From Planctomycetota bacterium (lineage in GTDB: Bacteria; Planctomycetota; Planctomycetia; Pirellulales; UBA1268), in contig VGZO01000003.1 in the NCBI GenBank assembly GCA_016872555.1, positions 90,408 to 154,407 on the forward strand: 64,000 nt of DNA, written 5' to 3'. Of this stretch, positions 26,448-35,396 are shown one piece after another (within the stretch, counting starts at the first letter, position 1; every line of letters starts with the position of its first letter). The position numbers and the translations under genes were made by a program. A model generated the notes under the pieces. That model did not search any database. It was not told the origin of the DNA and saw only the letters and a program-made list of their open reading frames with translations.

Positions 26448-26923
26448 GCCGGCAGGCCACCCGGATCGTCGAGCGGATTCTACCGGCGATGGCGACCCTG
26501 TCAATCACCGCGACCCTGCCGGCCGCTGCTCACCGGCAGCGCCGCGCTGCGTTTCACATTGGGCCGATGGCGCGGTCGGTGCCGTCGCGACCCAGACGGT
26601 GGCAAGGGGGTGCGCGGTGCACCTTGCCCGACCGTGCCGAGCGGCATGGATTGCCTGACAGGCACCGTAAGTCGCTTCTCGAAAAATACTTCGGGCCCGC
26701 TCAAGCCTGTTTCCCCAGTCGACCGATACCCCCTTTGTCCCCCGGGGCATCACTGTGCCCGTCGGGCAACCAGGGGGCGGCAGCAACCTGCAACGATTCG
26801 AGTCACGGACTGGCTCGACAGGCCTGCCGCGGAGCGGTCGTGGATCACAACCTCGGGGTGACACGCCTCGCGAACGGGACGAAGCACTCTCGCGTGATCC
26901 GCAAGCAAAGGAGATGTGGCTCG
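26448..26923. other. Non-coding stretch upstream of the Cys-rich gene
   Basis: About 475 nt. The left part should carry the promoter of the riboswitch transcript (minus strand) and the right part that of the Cys-rich gene (plus strand). It is less GC-rich than the genes, but I found no confident -35/-10 pair. The only clear signal is the ribosome binding site AAGGAG at 26908-26913, ten nt before the ATG at 26924. Confidence 0.45.
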
Positions 26924-27766
26924 ATGAAGCGTATGTTTTTCCTCGGTGCGTTGGCCCTCAGCGTCACCGTTTGTAGCCAGTCCTATGGTTTCGAGATCCT
27001 CAACCGGATGCTCGGCCACAAGGGCTGCACGTCGTGCACCGAGCCCGCGTGCGACGCCGGCAACGGCTGTGCGGATGCCTGCGAGCCGACCTGCGCCGGC
27101 GGCGGCGGATGCTTCGGCGGTCGGGGCGGGTGCCTCGATGGCAAGGGTTGCGCGGAGCCGAGCTGCGACGGTGGCAACGGCTGCTCCGAGCCGGCGTGCG
27201 ACGCCGGTGTGGGCAACGGCTGCTGCGAGCCGAGCTGCGGAGCGGTGGGTGGTTGCGGCAAGAAGAAGCACAACCTGTTCGGCGGCCTGAAGGGGCTGTT
27301 CGACGGGCTGAAGCGGAAGCACCACGGCTGCACGAGCTGCTGCAGTGAGCCCGCCTGCGGTGCCGGGAATGGCTGTGCCGAGCCCGCCTGCGGCGCCGGC
27401 AACGGTTGCGAGCCCGCCTGCGGTGCCGGGAATGGCTGCGCCGAGCCCGCTTGCGGTGCCGGCAACGGCTGCTGCGAACCGAGCTGCGGTGCGGTGGTTG
27501 CGAAGAAGAAGCATCGTGGGACGCCGATCCTCGACCTCCTCAAGTCGATCCACTCGGCGAAGAAGCGTCACCACGGCTGCACGAGCTGCTGCGACTCCGA
27601 CCCGGGCTGCGGTGCCGAGCCCGACTGTGCGGGCGGCAACGGCTGCTGCGAGCCGGCCTGCGGTGCGGTGAGCCAGATGGTTCCGGCGACCTCGACGCCC
27701 GATGCGTCGGCTGCGAAGAAGACGAGCAAGGTCGTCGCCGTCAGCCGGACCGTTTCGGCGAAGTGA
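26924..27766 (+). CDS. Exported cysteine-rich modular repeat protein
   Basis: 280 residues. Signal peptide 1-22 (FFLGALALSVTVCSQSYG). The mature protein has about 37 cysteines in three modules. Each module starts with HKGCTSC or HHGCTSCC and is built from EPACGAGNGC or EPSCGGGNGC-like units. The modules are separated by basic amphipathic linkers (KKKHNLFGGLKGLFDGLKRK, KKKHRGTPILDLLKSIHSAK). The ribosome binding site AAGGAG and a strong terminator frame the gene as a single unit. The cysteine content suggests disulfide cross-linking in the envelope or metal binding; planctomycete walls are known to contain Cys-rich proteins. No family assigned. Confidence 0.88.
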   Translation: MKRMFFLGALALSVTVCSQSYGFEILNRMLGHKGCTSCTEPACDAGNGCADACEPTCAGGGGCFGGRGGCLDGKGCAEPSCDGGNGCSEPACDAGVGNGCCEPSCGAVGGCGKKKHNLFGGLKGLFDGLKRKHHGCTSCCSEPACGAGNGCAEPACGAGNGCEPACGAGNGCAEPACGAGNGCCEPSCGAVVAKKKHRGTPILDLLKSIHSAKKRHHGCTSCCDSDPGCGAEPDCAGGNGCCEPACGAVSQMVPATSTPDASAAKKTSKVVAVSRTVSAK

Positions 27767-27818
27767 ATCTGTCGAGGTCGATGATTCGGTAGTCCATTGC
27801 CCGACTCCGGCCAGTGAG

Positions 27819-27857
27819 CTCCGCCCGGGACGAAAGTCCCGGGCGGAGTTGTTTTTT
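27819..27857 (+). terminator. Rho-independent terminator
   Basis: Perfect 13-bp stem CTCCGCCCGGGAC / GTCCCGGGCGGAG closed by a GAAA tetraloop (27832-27835), followed by TTGTTTTTT. It lies 52 nt after the stop of the Cys-rich gene and is the strongest intrinsic terminator in the window. It also separates that gene from the convergent ABC-transporter operon. Confidence 0.93.
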
Positions 27858-27882
27858 GATCCGCCGGCGTTTCCGGTCGGCC

Positions 27883-28566
27883 TCAGAGCAGGTCGCCGGC
27901 CGCCCCGCGCGCGACGACGCGCCCCGCTGCGAGCTGCACCACCTCGGTCGCGGCCCGGCGCGCGAAACCGTGGTCGTGGGTGACGATCACCATCGTCTGC
28001 CCCGACCGGGCGAGCTCGGCGACCACCGCGAGCACCTCGCCGGTCATCGCCGGGTCGAGGGAGCTGGTCGGCTCGTCGAACAGCATCACCTTCGGCTGCA
28101 TCGCCAGCGCTCGCGCGATCGCCACGCGCTGTTGTTGGCCACCGGAGAGCTGGGATGGGTGCTTGCCGGCATGCTCCTCGAGGCCGACCCGCACGAGCAG
28201 GTCGGTGGCCCGGCGCCGGGCGACGGCCGGGAGAAGGCCCAGCACCACCCGGGGGGCGAGCATCACGTTGTCGAGCGCGGTGAGGTGGGGAAACAGGTTG
28301 AACTGCTGGAATACCATCCCCACGTCACGGCGCACGGCCTGGAGGGTGGCGACCGGCTGGGGACCGGCGTCGAGCCGGTGGCCCGCGATCAGCACCGATC
28401 CCGCGCTGAACTCGGCCAGCCCGGTGAGGCAACGCAGCAGCGTGCTCTTGCCCCCACCGGACGGTCCCACCAGGACCGTCACCGCTCCCGGCGCGACCGA
28501 CAGGCTGACGTCGCGAAGGACGGGCTGGCGCGACCGCTCGGCGGAGAGGTTTTCGACTTCGATCAC
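27883..28566 (-). CDS. Amino-acid ABC transporter ATP-binding protein
   Basis: 227 residues, GlnQ-like. Walker A GPSGGGKST (34-42), Q-loop MVFQQFNLFPH, signature LSGGQQQR (140-147), Walker B VMLFDEP (160-166), H-loop VTHD. Family knowledge: polar amino-acid importers of this type (HisP/GlnQ/GltL). It follows the substrate-binding/permease gene by 13 nt and completes the importer. Last gene of a four-gene minus-strand operon that begins with two GTPases. Confidence 0.95.
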   Translation of the reverse strand: MIEVENLSAERSRQPVLRDVSLSVAPGAVTVLVGPSGGGKSTLLRCLTGLAEFSAGSVLIAGHRLDAGPQPVATLQAVRRDVGMVFQQFNLFPHLTALDNVMLAPRVVLGLLPAVARRRATDLLVRVGLEEHAGKHPSQLSGGQQQRVAIARALAMQPKVMLFDEPTSSLDPAMTGEVLAVVAELARSGQTMVIVTHDHGFARRAATEVVQLAAGRVVARGAAGDLL

Positions 28567-28579
28567 GGTGCGCCGTGCC

Positions 28580-30103
28580 TCATCCTGCCGGGCCGGTTCC
28601 CGGCGGCTCCAGCCGGCGCTCGAGGCGCCGGACCCACAGCGCCAGCGGCCAGCTCATCACCAGGTAGAGGATCGCGGTCACCGCAGCCAGCTCGAAGAAC
28701 CGCCCCGTGGTCAGCGAGAGGATGTTGTAGCGTTTCGTGAGCTCCATCACGGTGATCACCGAGCAGACGCTCGTGTCCTTGAACAGCGCGATGAAGTCGC
28801 TCGTCACCGGCGGCAGGGCGATCCGCGCCGCCTGCGGTACCACCACGTGCCGCAGCGCCTGGAGGCGCGACATCCCCAGTGCCAGCGCCGCCTCGAACTG
28901 GCCGAGCGGGACCGCCTTGAGCCCGGCGCGGTAGATCTCCGACTCGTAGGCCGAGTAGTTGAGCGCCAGTCCGAGGACGGCCGAGACCAGTGGCGGGAGC
29001 TGGACACCGATCCACGGCACCCGCGGGAGGAGGAAGAAGATCGCGTACAACTGCAGCATCAACGGCGTGCCGCGGAGGATCTCGACGTACACCGACAGCG
29101 TCCTGTCGAGCCAGCGCGGCCCGTACTGCCGGCAGATGGCGACCATGAGCCCGACGACGATCGCCAGCGGAAACGACACGACCGCGAGGAGGATCGTCAT
29201 CCCCGCCCCCTGGAGCAGCGTCGGCACCACGCGCCGCAGCAGGTCGCGGAACTCCGGCACGGCCGCCGGTGCGACGTCTGCGGAGTCACGGATGAGGAGC
29301 ATCTGCTGCCGCCCGCCGAGGTGCCAGCGGTCGTACAGCGCCTCGAGGCTGCCGTCGGCGACCAGGGTTCCCAGGGCCTCGTCGATCGCCGCGCCGAGGG
29401 CGGGGGTGTCGCGGGCGGTGAGCACGGTGTAGACGCCGCCGTTGAACGGGCGGCCGACCATCCGCAAGTCGGGGAACCGGTCGGCGTAAAAGGTGAAGAT
29501 ACAGTCGTCGAGAACGGCCGCGTCGAGGACGCCGCCCCGGACCTGCTCGAGCGAATCGAGCGTCCCTTCGAACGAGCGGACGAACACCGCCGCGGGATCC
29601 CGGCCACGCATCTCGGTCTCGGCGGCCGATGCCGACAGCACGCCGACCTGCCATGGACCGCGCGGCCCTGGGGCCACCAGCATCTCCGGGGTCAGGAGTG
29701 CGCCGTCGCGCCGGGCGACGATCTGCAGGGCGTAGGCGAAGTAGGGGCGCGAGCAGCCGTAGTCACGCCGCCGCACCGGGGTCGATTCGATGCCGTTGAT
29801 CACGCAGTCGGCGACGCCGCCGAGCAGCAGCGGCAAGCGGTCCCAAGCCCCCTGCTGGAACCGTGCCTTGACGCCGAGACGTTCGGCGATCATGCCGGCC
29901 AACTCGACCTCGAAGCCGGTCAGCCGGCGGGGATCGTCGGCCGCGGGGAAGACGTGGGGCCCGCCTCCCTCCTGATCGGCGGCCCACACGAGCTCGCCAC
30001 GGCGACGGACCTCGTCGAGTTCGGCCGCCACCGCGCCTCCGGCACACGCCACCACGGCGAGCGCGAGCCCGGCCGACATCCTCCACCGCGCCGCCGCGCT
30101 CAT
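28580..30103 (-). CDS. Amino-acid ABC transporter substrate-binding protein fused to permease
   Basis: 507 residues from the ATG at 30103. A signal-like N-terminus (LALAVVACAGGAVAA) is followed by a family-3 solute-binding domain (about 28-265: GFEVELAGMIAERLGV, DCVINGIESTPVRRRDY, YFAYALQIVARRDG). A BPD permease domain then has several membrane helices and the EAA loop EAALALGMSRLQALRHVVVP. Such fusions tether the binding protein to the membrane. The ATG overlaps the stop of the upstream GTPase by 4 nt (ATGA). Ligand is probably a polar amino acid; which one is not clear. Confidence 0.94.
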   Translation of the reverse strand: MSAAARWRMSAGLALAVVACAGGAVAAELDEVRRRGELVWAADQEGGGPHVFPAADDPRRLTGFEVELAGMIAERLGVKARFQQGAWDRLPLLLGGVADCVINGIESTPVRRRDYGCSRPYFAYALQIVARRDGALLTPEMLVAPGPRGPWQVGVLSASAAETEMRGRDPAAVFVRSFEGTLDSLEQVRGGVLDAAVLDDCIFTFYADRFPDLRMVGRPFNGGVYTVLTARDTPALGAAIDEALGTLVADGSLEALYDRWHLGGRQQMLLIRDSADVAPAAVPEFRDLLRRVVPTLLQGAGMTILLAVVSFPLAIVVGLMVAICRQYGPRWLDRTLSVYVEILRGTPLMLQLYAIFFLLPRVPWIGVQLPPLVSAVLGLALNYSAYESEIYRAGLKAVPLGQFEAALALGMSRLQALRHVVVPQAARIALPPVTSDFIALFKDTSVCSVITVMELTKRYNILSLTTGRFFELAAVTAILYLVMSWPLALWVRRLERRLEPPGTGPAG

Positions 30104-31935
30104 GGTGCCCTGCTCCGCAGCCGCCCCAGTCCCACCGCGGGTTCGTCGAGTGCCGCGGCCAGCGTGGCGCATCGTTCCGCGAGCCGCCGCTGCTCGGCGA
30201 GGTAGCCGGCCGCCCGTGCGCCGGCGGCCGTGAAATCGGCGAGGAGGGGATCGACGAGGTGGGCGTCGCCGAGCCCCGCCACCAGCCGCTCGATGTCGTG
30301 GTCGAGCCCGGCGCGGAGGCGCACCAGGAGCAGCCAGCGCAACGCCAGCCCCCACAGCACCAGCCAGACGATCGCCTCCTGGAGGAATCCCGATCCGTTG
30401 CCCTGTTCCCCCAGCCACAACCGGCGGTGGAAGAAGTCGATACCCTCACGCACGAGGATCAGGACCGCCAGGCCGGAGAACAGGATCTCGAACCCCCAGC
30501 GCACGGCGCGCCCGTCGAGCCGGCCGCGCCGCTCGGCGACAAGCCGGTCGATGCCGCTGGCCAGCCACAGGCCGGACCGGTCCAGCAGGGCCGTCACCGT
30601 GGATTCGACGGCGGCTTCGTCGAGGCAGGCCCGCCCCACCAGCGGTGGCTGGAGCCGGGCCCGCGCCGCCAGGCCCGCAAGCACGCTCCGCGACTGCTCG
30701 ACCTCCGCCTCGGTGATTCCCAGGTCGTGGAGGTACTGCCACGACGCCCGGCCGGCGGTGACCGGCACGGGCGTCTCGCCGGCGAGCAGCCGACCGATGA
30801 CGCCGCCACCGACCCCGCGCCCGCGGGGCCAGAGATTGGCCAGCGCCGCCACGGCGTGGAGGAAGATCGCGAATGCCCCCCCCTTCCAGCGGTCGAGCAA
30901 TTCACCGGTCAGCAGGCGCTGCCAACCGGAACGGCCGGCGCGGAGACGGACGGCGACCGCGTCGGCCAGGCGCCGCTCGAGCCGGGCGCGTTCCCCGGCC
31001 GTGCCGGCCATCAGCGCCGCCACGCCGTCGCCGCAGGGGTCGAGGAGCCGCGACGATTCGCCGAGGAACCAGCCGGCGAGGTCGAGGCTGCCGGTGCGGC
31101 GCACGCGCCGCGCCGCGCGGCCGGCGAGCTCCTCGTCGATCGCCCTCACCAAGGCCGCGAAGCCCGGCTCCGGTGCCAGTCCCGCGGCGCCACGCCGGGC
31201 CGCGTCGACTCCGTCGACGCGGAAGATGCGCGGCACGGTGAAGCCCTCGGCCTCGAGCTGCCGCTGCCAATCGGCACGGATGTCGTGATCGCGCTGGGCA
31301 TGGGTCTGGACGAACAGCAACGGTCGGCCGGGCGCGAACGCCACCACCTCGCGGGCGACGATCCACGAGCGGTACTTCTGCGCCGTCGCCACGAGGAGGA
31401 GAACGTCGCAGGCCGGGAGGATCGCCTCGAGCAGGTCGCGGTTGCGGTTGCCGTCGCTCGGGCGCGGCTCGGCACCGGGAGGGGACGACGATTGCGTGTC
31501 GGGGTCGGGACAATCGACGAGGACCACGTTGGCGACCGCCGGTGCGGTGCTGCGCACGACCCGGGCGCCGATCGCCTCGAGCGGGAGCCACGTGACGTCG
31601 ACGTCCGGGGCCGCAACGACCACCGGGGCCACGGTGGTCGGACGGGCGACGTCGCCGGCCGGGCTCACCTCGCCGCCGGCCAGCGCGTTGACCAGCGTGC
31701 TCTTGCCCGTGCCAGTGCCGCCGACGACTCCGACGACGAGGAGCCGCGAAAGCTCGCGCCGTGCCCGGTCGAGGCGCGGCTCGACACCGTCCCAGGCGGC
31801 CTGCACGCCGCGCGCCGGCGGCCATTCCGGAAAGCTCCCCACCCAGGCGCGGATCGAGGTCACGAGCTCGTCGAAGGCGGCGAAGTCGACCTCCGTGCCC
31901 GGGGCGGCGATCGGGTCGTCGGCGGGTCGTGCCAT
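30100..31935 (-). CDS. Membrane-associated GTPase (TrmE-Era-EngA-like G domain)
   Basis: 611 residues. G1 GGTGTGKST (72-80), G2-like PTT in ARPTTVAP, G3 variant DCPDPDT; the G4 motif is degenerate (QTHAQRD), so specificity for GTP is less certain. Two strongly hydrophobic segments lie near residues 490-540 (FEILFSGLAVLILV, AIVWLVLWGLALRWLLLV), leaving a helical C-terminus. The layout, G domain then helices then paired membrane segments, resembles bacterial dynamin-like or YcjX-type membrane GTPases. It starts 1 nt after the stop of a second GTPase gene and overlaps the ABC gene. Confidence 0.82.
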   Translation of the reverse strand: MARPADDPIAAPGTEVDFAAFDELVTSIRAWVGSFPEWPPARGVQAAWDGVEPRLDRARRELSRLLVVGVVGGTGTGKSTLVNALAGGEVSPAGDVARPTTVAPVVVAAPDVDVTWLPLEAIGARVVRSTAPAVANVVLVDCPDPDTQSSSPPGAEPRPSDGNRNRDLLEAILPACDVLLLVATAQKYRSWIVAREVVAFAPGRPLLFVQTHAQRDHDIRADWQRQLEAEGFTVPRIFRVDGVDAARRGAAGLAPEPGFAALVRAIDEELAGRAARRVRRTGSLDLAGWFLGESSRLLDPCGDGVAALMAGTAGERARLERRLADAVAVRLRAGRSGWQRLLTGELLDRWKGGAFAIFLHAVAALANLWPRGRGVGGGVIGRLLAGETPVPVTAGRASWQYLHDLGITEAEVEQSRSVLAGLAARARLQPPLVGRACLDEAAVESTVTALLDRSGLWLASGIDRLVAERRGRLDGRAVRWGFEILFSGLAVLILVREGIDFFHRRLWLGEQGNGSGFLQEAIVWLVLWGLALRWLLLVRLRAGLDHDIERLVAGLGDAHLVDPLLADFTAAGARAAGYLAEQRRLAERCATLAAALDEPAVGLGRLRSRAP

Positions 31936-31936
31936 G

Positions 31937-33823
31937 TCAGGCCAACTCCCGGGCGGCAGCGAGCAAGCGCCGGATCCGCTCCGGCTCGGGACGGGATCCG
32001 GCCGAAGCGAGGCGGTCGAGCTCGGTCAGAACGTCGCCGAGGACGACGTCGTGGATGCTGTCGGCGAGGACGCCAGAGCGCTCCATCGACCAGCCGGCGA
32101 AGAGACGCTCGACCAGCGGCTTGAGCCCGGCGGCCGTCAAACCGAGGGCCCCCTCACCGGCGAGGGTCGCCGCGGTGCCGACGACGACGTCGCCGGCGGT
32201 GTGGACCAGCGTCGACAGGCTCCCGGCGGTCGCCGCCGCGGCGGGCACGACGGCGGCCCCCGCCAGCCCGAGGCCGACGGTGATCGCCGGCCGGGCCACG
32301 GCTCCGGCATTGAGGGCCGCGAGGATCCAACGGACCGTCGCGGGGTTGTCGCGTGCGAAGCGGTCGAGCTCGGCGCGGACGAACGCGCGGTAGGCGTCGG
32401 AGATCACCGGCAGCGCCGCATGGCGGGCCTGAAGGTCGGCGAACCAGGCCGTCCGGTCGGCCCCCACCAGCCGTGGTGCGAGGACACCGGCGAGGCGCTC
32501 GTCGGTGCGGCAGGCGTCGTCGAGCCGCTCGACGAATCCACCCAGCGCCCGCTTGAGCGCGGCCAGTTCCTCGGCGGCGAAGTCCTCGCGGCGCTCGGCG
32601 GAGTCGCGCCGCAGCCCGATGCCGCGGGCCGCCGAGGCGACTCCGCGACCGGCGAGCCTGTAGACGCCGCTGACGGCGAGGTCGAAACGGCTGCGGCGCG
32701 GTTCGAGCCACGTCCAAATCTCGTTCCAGACGATCTCGCGCGGCGCCGGGGGAAGCGTCACCTCGACGTGGGCGGCATCGGCGAGACGCTGCCGCGACGC
32801 CTGCCAGGCCCGGGCACTGGCCGAGTATGCCTCGAGCCACCCCTCGACCCCCGCGACCGGATCGAGGACCACGGCCAGTGCCCCCGACAGCGCCTTGAGC
32901 TTGATGCGGTCGATGTCGCCGGCGGCGAGTGCGGCGATCACCTCGGTACCCGTGAGGTGCTCCGGGGCAGTTCGGTCATCCCCGGAAGTGCACTCGGGCA
33001 GGGGATGAAAGCTGATCGCGTTTCGGTCGGCGGCGGCGGGGTCGTAGGGGGCGGCGTAGACGGCGATCGGGTCGCTCCCCGTCTCGGCGCGGAACGTCGC
33101 GAGCCAGCCGGCGATGCGCTCGCGCTGACGGGGCCAATCGACCATGTTGAAAACCACGATCAGCGTCTTGCCGGCGGTCGCCGCGGGACGGAAGAAGTCG
33201 CGCACCGCAGCGTCGTTGTATTTCTGCTGCGTGAGCACCGCGACGATCACGTCGGCGGCGTTGCGGACCAACTCGGCACGGTGCCAGTTGTCGCGGAGCG
33301 TGCCGTCGATGTCGGGCGTGTCGAGGAGCACGACGCCGGCAGGCTGACGACCGGTGGTGTCTTCCTTCCAGACGAGGATGTCCTCGGCCTCGCCCGGTAG
33401 TCGGGATGCGGTGATCGGATCGGCATCGGACTCCCACCGGCGCGGCACGAAGCCGGGAAACAGACCGCCGATGTCGTCGGTCGCCGCCATCCCGGCCGGG
33501 AGGCTGGCGAGCGGATGGCGTGTCCGGGCGGCTTCGGGAGTGGAGCGGCTGACGGCGGCACCGGCGATCGAATTGACCACGAGGCTCTTGCCGGTGTTGG
33601 TCCCGCCGCCGACCGCGACGACCAGCACCGGCGGGCGCGCGAGTTGCGGCACGAGCTTGCCGAACAGCTGGCCGTGCCAAGCGGAGGCGGCGGGATCGGC
33701 CACCCCGAGCGTCGCGGCCAGCGGGATCAAACGCTCGACTTCCGCCGCCAGCGGCACGACGATGCCGGCCCATGCTGCGTGCGACCCTGCCGGCGGGGGA
33801 GATGCGTCGTTCGGTCCTGACAT
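31937..33823 (-). CDS. Second membrane-associated GTPase of a tandem pair
   Basis: 628 residues from the ATG at 33823 (frame open to 33961). G1 GGGTNTGKS (about 72-80), G3 LLDTPDIDG, G4 FNMVDW, an acceptable N-x-x-D. The C-terminus has a glycine/alanine-rich hydrophobic hairpin (ITVGLGLAGAAVVPAAAATA, AGDVVVGTAATLAG) and a closing helix. Length and architecture parallel the following GTPase although sequence similarity is low outside the G domain. Paired, unequal GTPases are usual for bacterial dynamin-like systems. First gene of the operon. Confidence 0.82.
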   Translation of the reverse strand: MSGPNDASPPPAGSHAAWAGIVVPLAAEVERLIPLAATLGVADPAASAWHGQLFGKLVPQLARPPVLVVAVGGGTNTGKSLVVNSIAGAAVSRSTPEAARTRHPLASLPAGMAATDDIGGLFPGFVPRRWESDADPITASRLPGEAEDILVWKEDTTGRQPAGVVLLDTPDIDGTLRDNWHRAELVRNAADVIVAVLTQQKYNDAAVRDFFRPAATAGKTLIVVFNMVDWPRQRERIAGWLATFRAETGSDPIAVYAAPYDPAAADRNAISFHPLPECTSGDDRTAPEHLTGTEVIAALAAGDIDRIKLKALSGALAVVLDPVAGVEGWLEAYSASARAWQASRQRLADAAHVEVTLPPAPREIVWNEIWTWLEPRRSRFDLAVSGVYRLAGRGVASAARGIGLRRDSAERREDFAAEELAALKRALGGFVERLDDACRTDERLAGVLAPRLVGADRTAWFADLQARHAALPVISDAYRAFVRAELDRFARDNPATVRWILAALNAGAVARPAITVGLGLAGAAVVPAAAATAGSLSTLVHTAGDVVVGTAATLAGEGALGLTAAGLKPLVERLFAGWSMERSGVLADSIHDVVLGDVLTELDRLASAGSRPEPERIRRLLAAARELA

Positions 33824-34121
33824 CAGGCCCCCGTTTGTGCCACGGCACCGGGGCCCCGTCCGCCCCACGTCGTTGCCCGCCACCGCCCCGCCTCCTACAC
33901 TTTCCCAGTTTCCTGGCAGGTCCGCGCTCAAACGACGCCTGCCGACCCGAATGCTGGACACCGCCGAGGTCGCGTCTGGTCAGCGCGGTGTCGAGAAGCT
34001 CTGATCACGGACCGCCCTGCCGCGACCGACGGTGGGCATCCCCGCCGCCCGTGTCGCCTCGGTCATTCAGTGTGACCTTACCGGCTTCCGTTCCGCAAAT
34101 CCCCGTCATCGCGTTTGTTCC
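33824..34121. other. Divergent intergenic region
   Basis: About 298 nt between the GTPase operon (minus) and the MBL-fold gene (plus). A less GC-rich patch (CTACACTTTCCCAGTTTCC) near 33900 and CATTCAGTGTGACCTTACC near 34067 are possible promoter areas, but I see no confident -35/-10 pair. Confidence 0.4.
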
Positions 34122-34901
34122 ATGCTCCAGCGCCGTCCGCTGTTTCCCGGCGTGATCGAAATGAACCACCAGGCCGGGTGGCGGATCGGCTGCAACGTCT
34201 ATCTGGTCCACGACGAACGGGAATGGCTGCTGGTCGACGTCGGCTACGAGGAGACGGTGGACGAGATCGTAGAGATGATCCGCCAACTCGACTTTCCCCT
34301 CTCGGCCTGCTCCGGGCTGGTCGCCACCCACGCCGACGTCGACCACATCCAGGGGTTCGCCAAGGCCCGGTCGATCCTCAAGGCGCCGGTGATCGCCCAC
34401 CGCGCGGCGGTGGAGACGCTCGAGTCGGGAGACCGGGTGCGGACGTTCGCCGAGATCGCCGCGCAAAACGTCCATCTGCCGATGCCGCCGGTAAAGGTCG
34501 ACACGACCGTCGACGACGGCGACACGATCACTCTGGGAACACGGACCCTCGAGGTCTGGCACACCCCCGGCCACACCGACAGTCAGCTGGCCCTGCGGCT
34601 CGGCGACCTGCTGCTCTCGGGCGACAACATCTTCCGGGACGGATCGGTCGGGGCGATCGACGCCCACCATGGGAGCGACATCGAAGCCTTCATCCGCTCC
34701 CTGGAGCAGATTGCCGGCAGCGACGTCGCCTGGTTGCTCCCCAGCCACGGGCCGATCTTCCGCAAGGACGACCGGCTGCTGGCGGCGACGATCGAACGGC
34801 TGCGGGGCTACCTGCGGCTGGCCGACTTCGGCACCTGCGCGACCCACTGGCCTCTGCTCGACGAATGGGACCGGGAACTGGCCGAGTGGCAGGCGCCCTG
34901 A
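34122..34901 (+). CDS. MBL-fold metallo-hydrolase
   Basis: 259 residues from the ATG at 34122. The fold is clear: [24 protein letters not shown] at 70-75, [21 protein letters not shown] and PSHGP. The usual HxHxDH metal motif has its second His replaced by Asp (H70-A-D72-V-D74-H75). Several metallo-beta-lactamase-fold branches tolerate this, but it may alter metal affinity. The C-terminal helix region (about 210-259) is typical of thiol-ester or phosphodiester hydrolases of the fold. Substrate unknown. Stand-alone gene. Confidence 0.9.
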   Translation: MLQRRPLFPGVIEMNHQAGWRIGCNVYLVHDEREWLLVDVGYEETVDEIVEMIRQLDFPLSACSGLVATHADVDHIQGFAKARSILKAPVIAHRAAVETLESGDRVRTFAEIAAQNVHLPMPPVKVDTTVDDGDTITLGTRTLEVWHTPGHTDSQLALRLGDLLLSGDNIFRDGSVGAIDAHHGSDIEAFIRSLEQIAGSDVAWLLPSHGPIFRKDDRLLAATIERLRGYLRLADFGTCATHWPLLDEWDRELAEWQAP

Positions 34902-35051
34902 GGGCCGCGACCGGGCGAACAGCCGGCGGTGCACTCCCGGTCGGCACTGGTCGCAACGGTTTTTCCGTCAAGGACGGTCGTAGCGGCGGCCGATCTTGAC
35001 CGGGACCGGGCGTTTGGGCCCGGGCCATGTTCCGACCTGGGGGGTCTTGCC

Positions 35052-35396
35052 ATGCTGCGGCGGCGTTGGATGGTGGCGGTCTGCGCGGGTTTATTGGGCC
35101 TTGGCGTCATGCGGTCGGGCGCCGCACAGCAGCCCTTCTCGGGCGGGCAGCGGGCCTTCGGCCAGCAGTGGGGGCAGACAGCTGCGACCCCTGACTGGAA
35201 CCGCTTCTACCACTACCCCTATGTCTGGTATCCGCAGAACTTCTACGCCGACGGCTACATGAAGAGCTCCAACGACCTCTACTACCGCTACCCGCAGGAG
35301 ATGCGGGTTCCGGTCTACAACCGCGCCTGGCAAAACTACTATCCGAAGAGCAGGAAGTACTACCAGGGCCATCACTTCAATCTCGACGTGTTCTGA
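35052..35396 (+). CDS. Small exported Tyr-rich protein
   Basis: 114 residues. Signal peptide (VAVCAGLLGLGVMRSGAAQ), then a mature part extremely rich in Tyr, Trp, Phe and Gln, with phrases such as FYHYPYVWYPQNFYADGY, LYYRYPQEMRVPVYN and WQNYYPKSRKYYQGHHF. Such aromatic-rich exported proteins are common in planctomycetes and have no known function. The spacing of the aromatic pairs suggests a surface or matrix role. No other domain. Confidence 0.82.
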   Translation: MLRRRWMVAVCAGLLGLGVMRSGAAQQPFSGGQRAFGQQWGQTAATPDWNRFYHYPYVWYPQNFYADGYMKSSNDLYYRYPQEMRVPVYNRAWQNYYPKSRKYYQGHHFNLDVF

